From a bacterium (GTDB lineage: Bacteria > JACRDZ01 > JAJRWM01): a DNA stretch of 5,834 nucleotides. The stretch spans positions 1-5,834 of the forward strand of contig JAJRWM010000191.1 of the NCBI GenBank assembly GCA_024276815.1, in the 5' to 3' direction. Below, in pieces: positions 5,825 to 5,834 of the stretch (its first letter is position 1; each line of letters starts with the position of its first letter). The notes beneath the pieces are model-generated. The model was not told the DNA's origin, ran no database searches, and saw only the letters and a program-made list of their open reading frames with translations. Made by a program: the position numbers and the translations under genes.

Positions 5825-5834
5825 GATTTGAAAG

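Larger units (their letters stand above)
5599..5834. other. Intergenic stretch upstream of the promoter, no gene seen
   Basis: About 236 bases (318 from the wecA start to the edge) without a convincing gene on either strand. Its content is two hairpins (5725-5762 and 5796-5824), a direct repeat TATCAGGT at 5653-5660 and 5687-5694, and T- and A-rich runs. A minus-strand frame is open from the right edge to a TAA at 5677-5675 (52 codons), but it passes through the hairpins, has no recognisable motif and looks non-coding. No tRNA or riboswitch pattern was recognised. Confidence 0.6.

Noticed and set aside
5675-5833. Minus-strand open frame of 52 codons from the right edge
   Set aside because: It runs through both hairpins and the T7/A7 tract, is rich in Lys/Arg/Pro without a motif, and could be open by chance.
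5786-5834. Short plus-strand frame from the ATG near 5784 ending at TGA before the right edge
   Set aside because: Only about 15 codons, no ribosome binding site, and it overlaps the hairpin at 5796-5824.

Overview
The window carries one compact gene cluster that reads entirely on the minus strand (right to left). It begins at a promoter near 5555-5584 and runs off the left edge. In transcription order it holds: a WecA/TagO-type polyprenyl-phosphate sugar-1-phosphate transferase (5516-4542), a 54-residue Trm112/YcaR-type zinc-ribbon protein (4474-4310), an AP-endonuclease-2-fold TIM-barrel protein of the sugar phosphate isomerase/epimerase type (4313-3543), a three-module cobalamin-dependent methionine synthase MetH without the AdoMet reactivation domain (3495-1105), and the first 358 residues of a secreted SH3b plus TolB-like beta-propeller protein (1076 to the left edge, where it is cut).

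The genes are packed tightly: an ATGA overlap between the Trm112-like gene and the isomerase gene, 47 bp before metH, 28 bp before the SH3b/propeller gene, and good Shine-Dalgarno sequences before four of the five starts. This suggests a single transcript. The functions are mixed (lipid-linked glycan initiation, a putative methyltransferase helper, a metal-dependent barrel enzyme, methionine/one-carbon metabolism, an envelope protein), so the shared promoter is clearer than a shared pathway.

The most interesting point is at the end of the wecA-like gene. Its stop is UAG (4544-4542). The same frame then stays open for 24 more codons, encoding a strongly hydrophobic segment followed by a KKK tail, and closes with UGA eight bases inside the Trm112-like gene. 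That extension looks like the second half of the eleventh membrane helix expected for this family. The UAG therefore appears to interrupt a full-length gene of 349 codons. Amber readthrough or recoding, a recent nonsense mutation and a base-call error are all possible.

The right end (5517-5834) has no convincing gene. It holds the extended -10 promoter, a small palindrome touching the -35 region, a long T7/A7-tipped inverted repeat and a second hairpin, and looks like repeat-rich intergenic DNA.

The organism is a bacterium of roughly balanced base composition (judged by eye). A MetH lacking the activation domain, and the WecA variant motifs, fit an anaerobic or candidate-phylum lineage, but the window alone does not fix the phylum.
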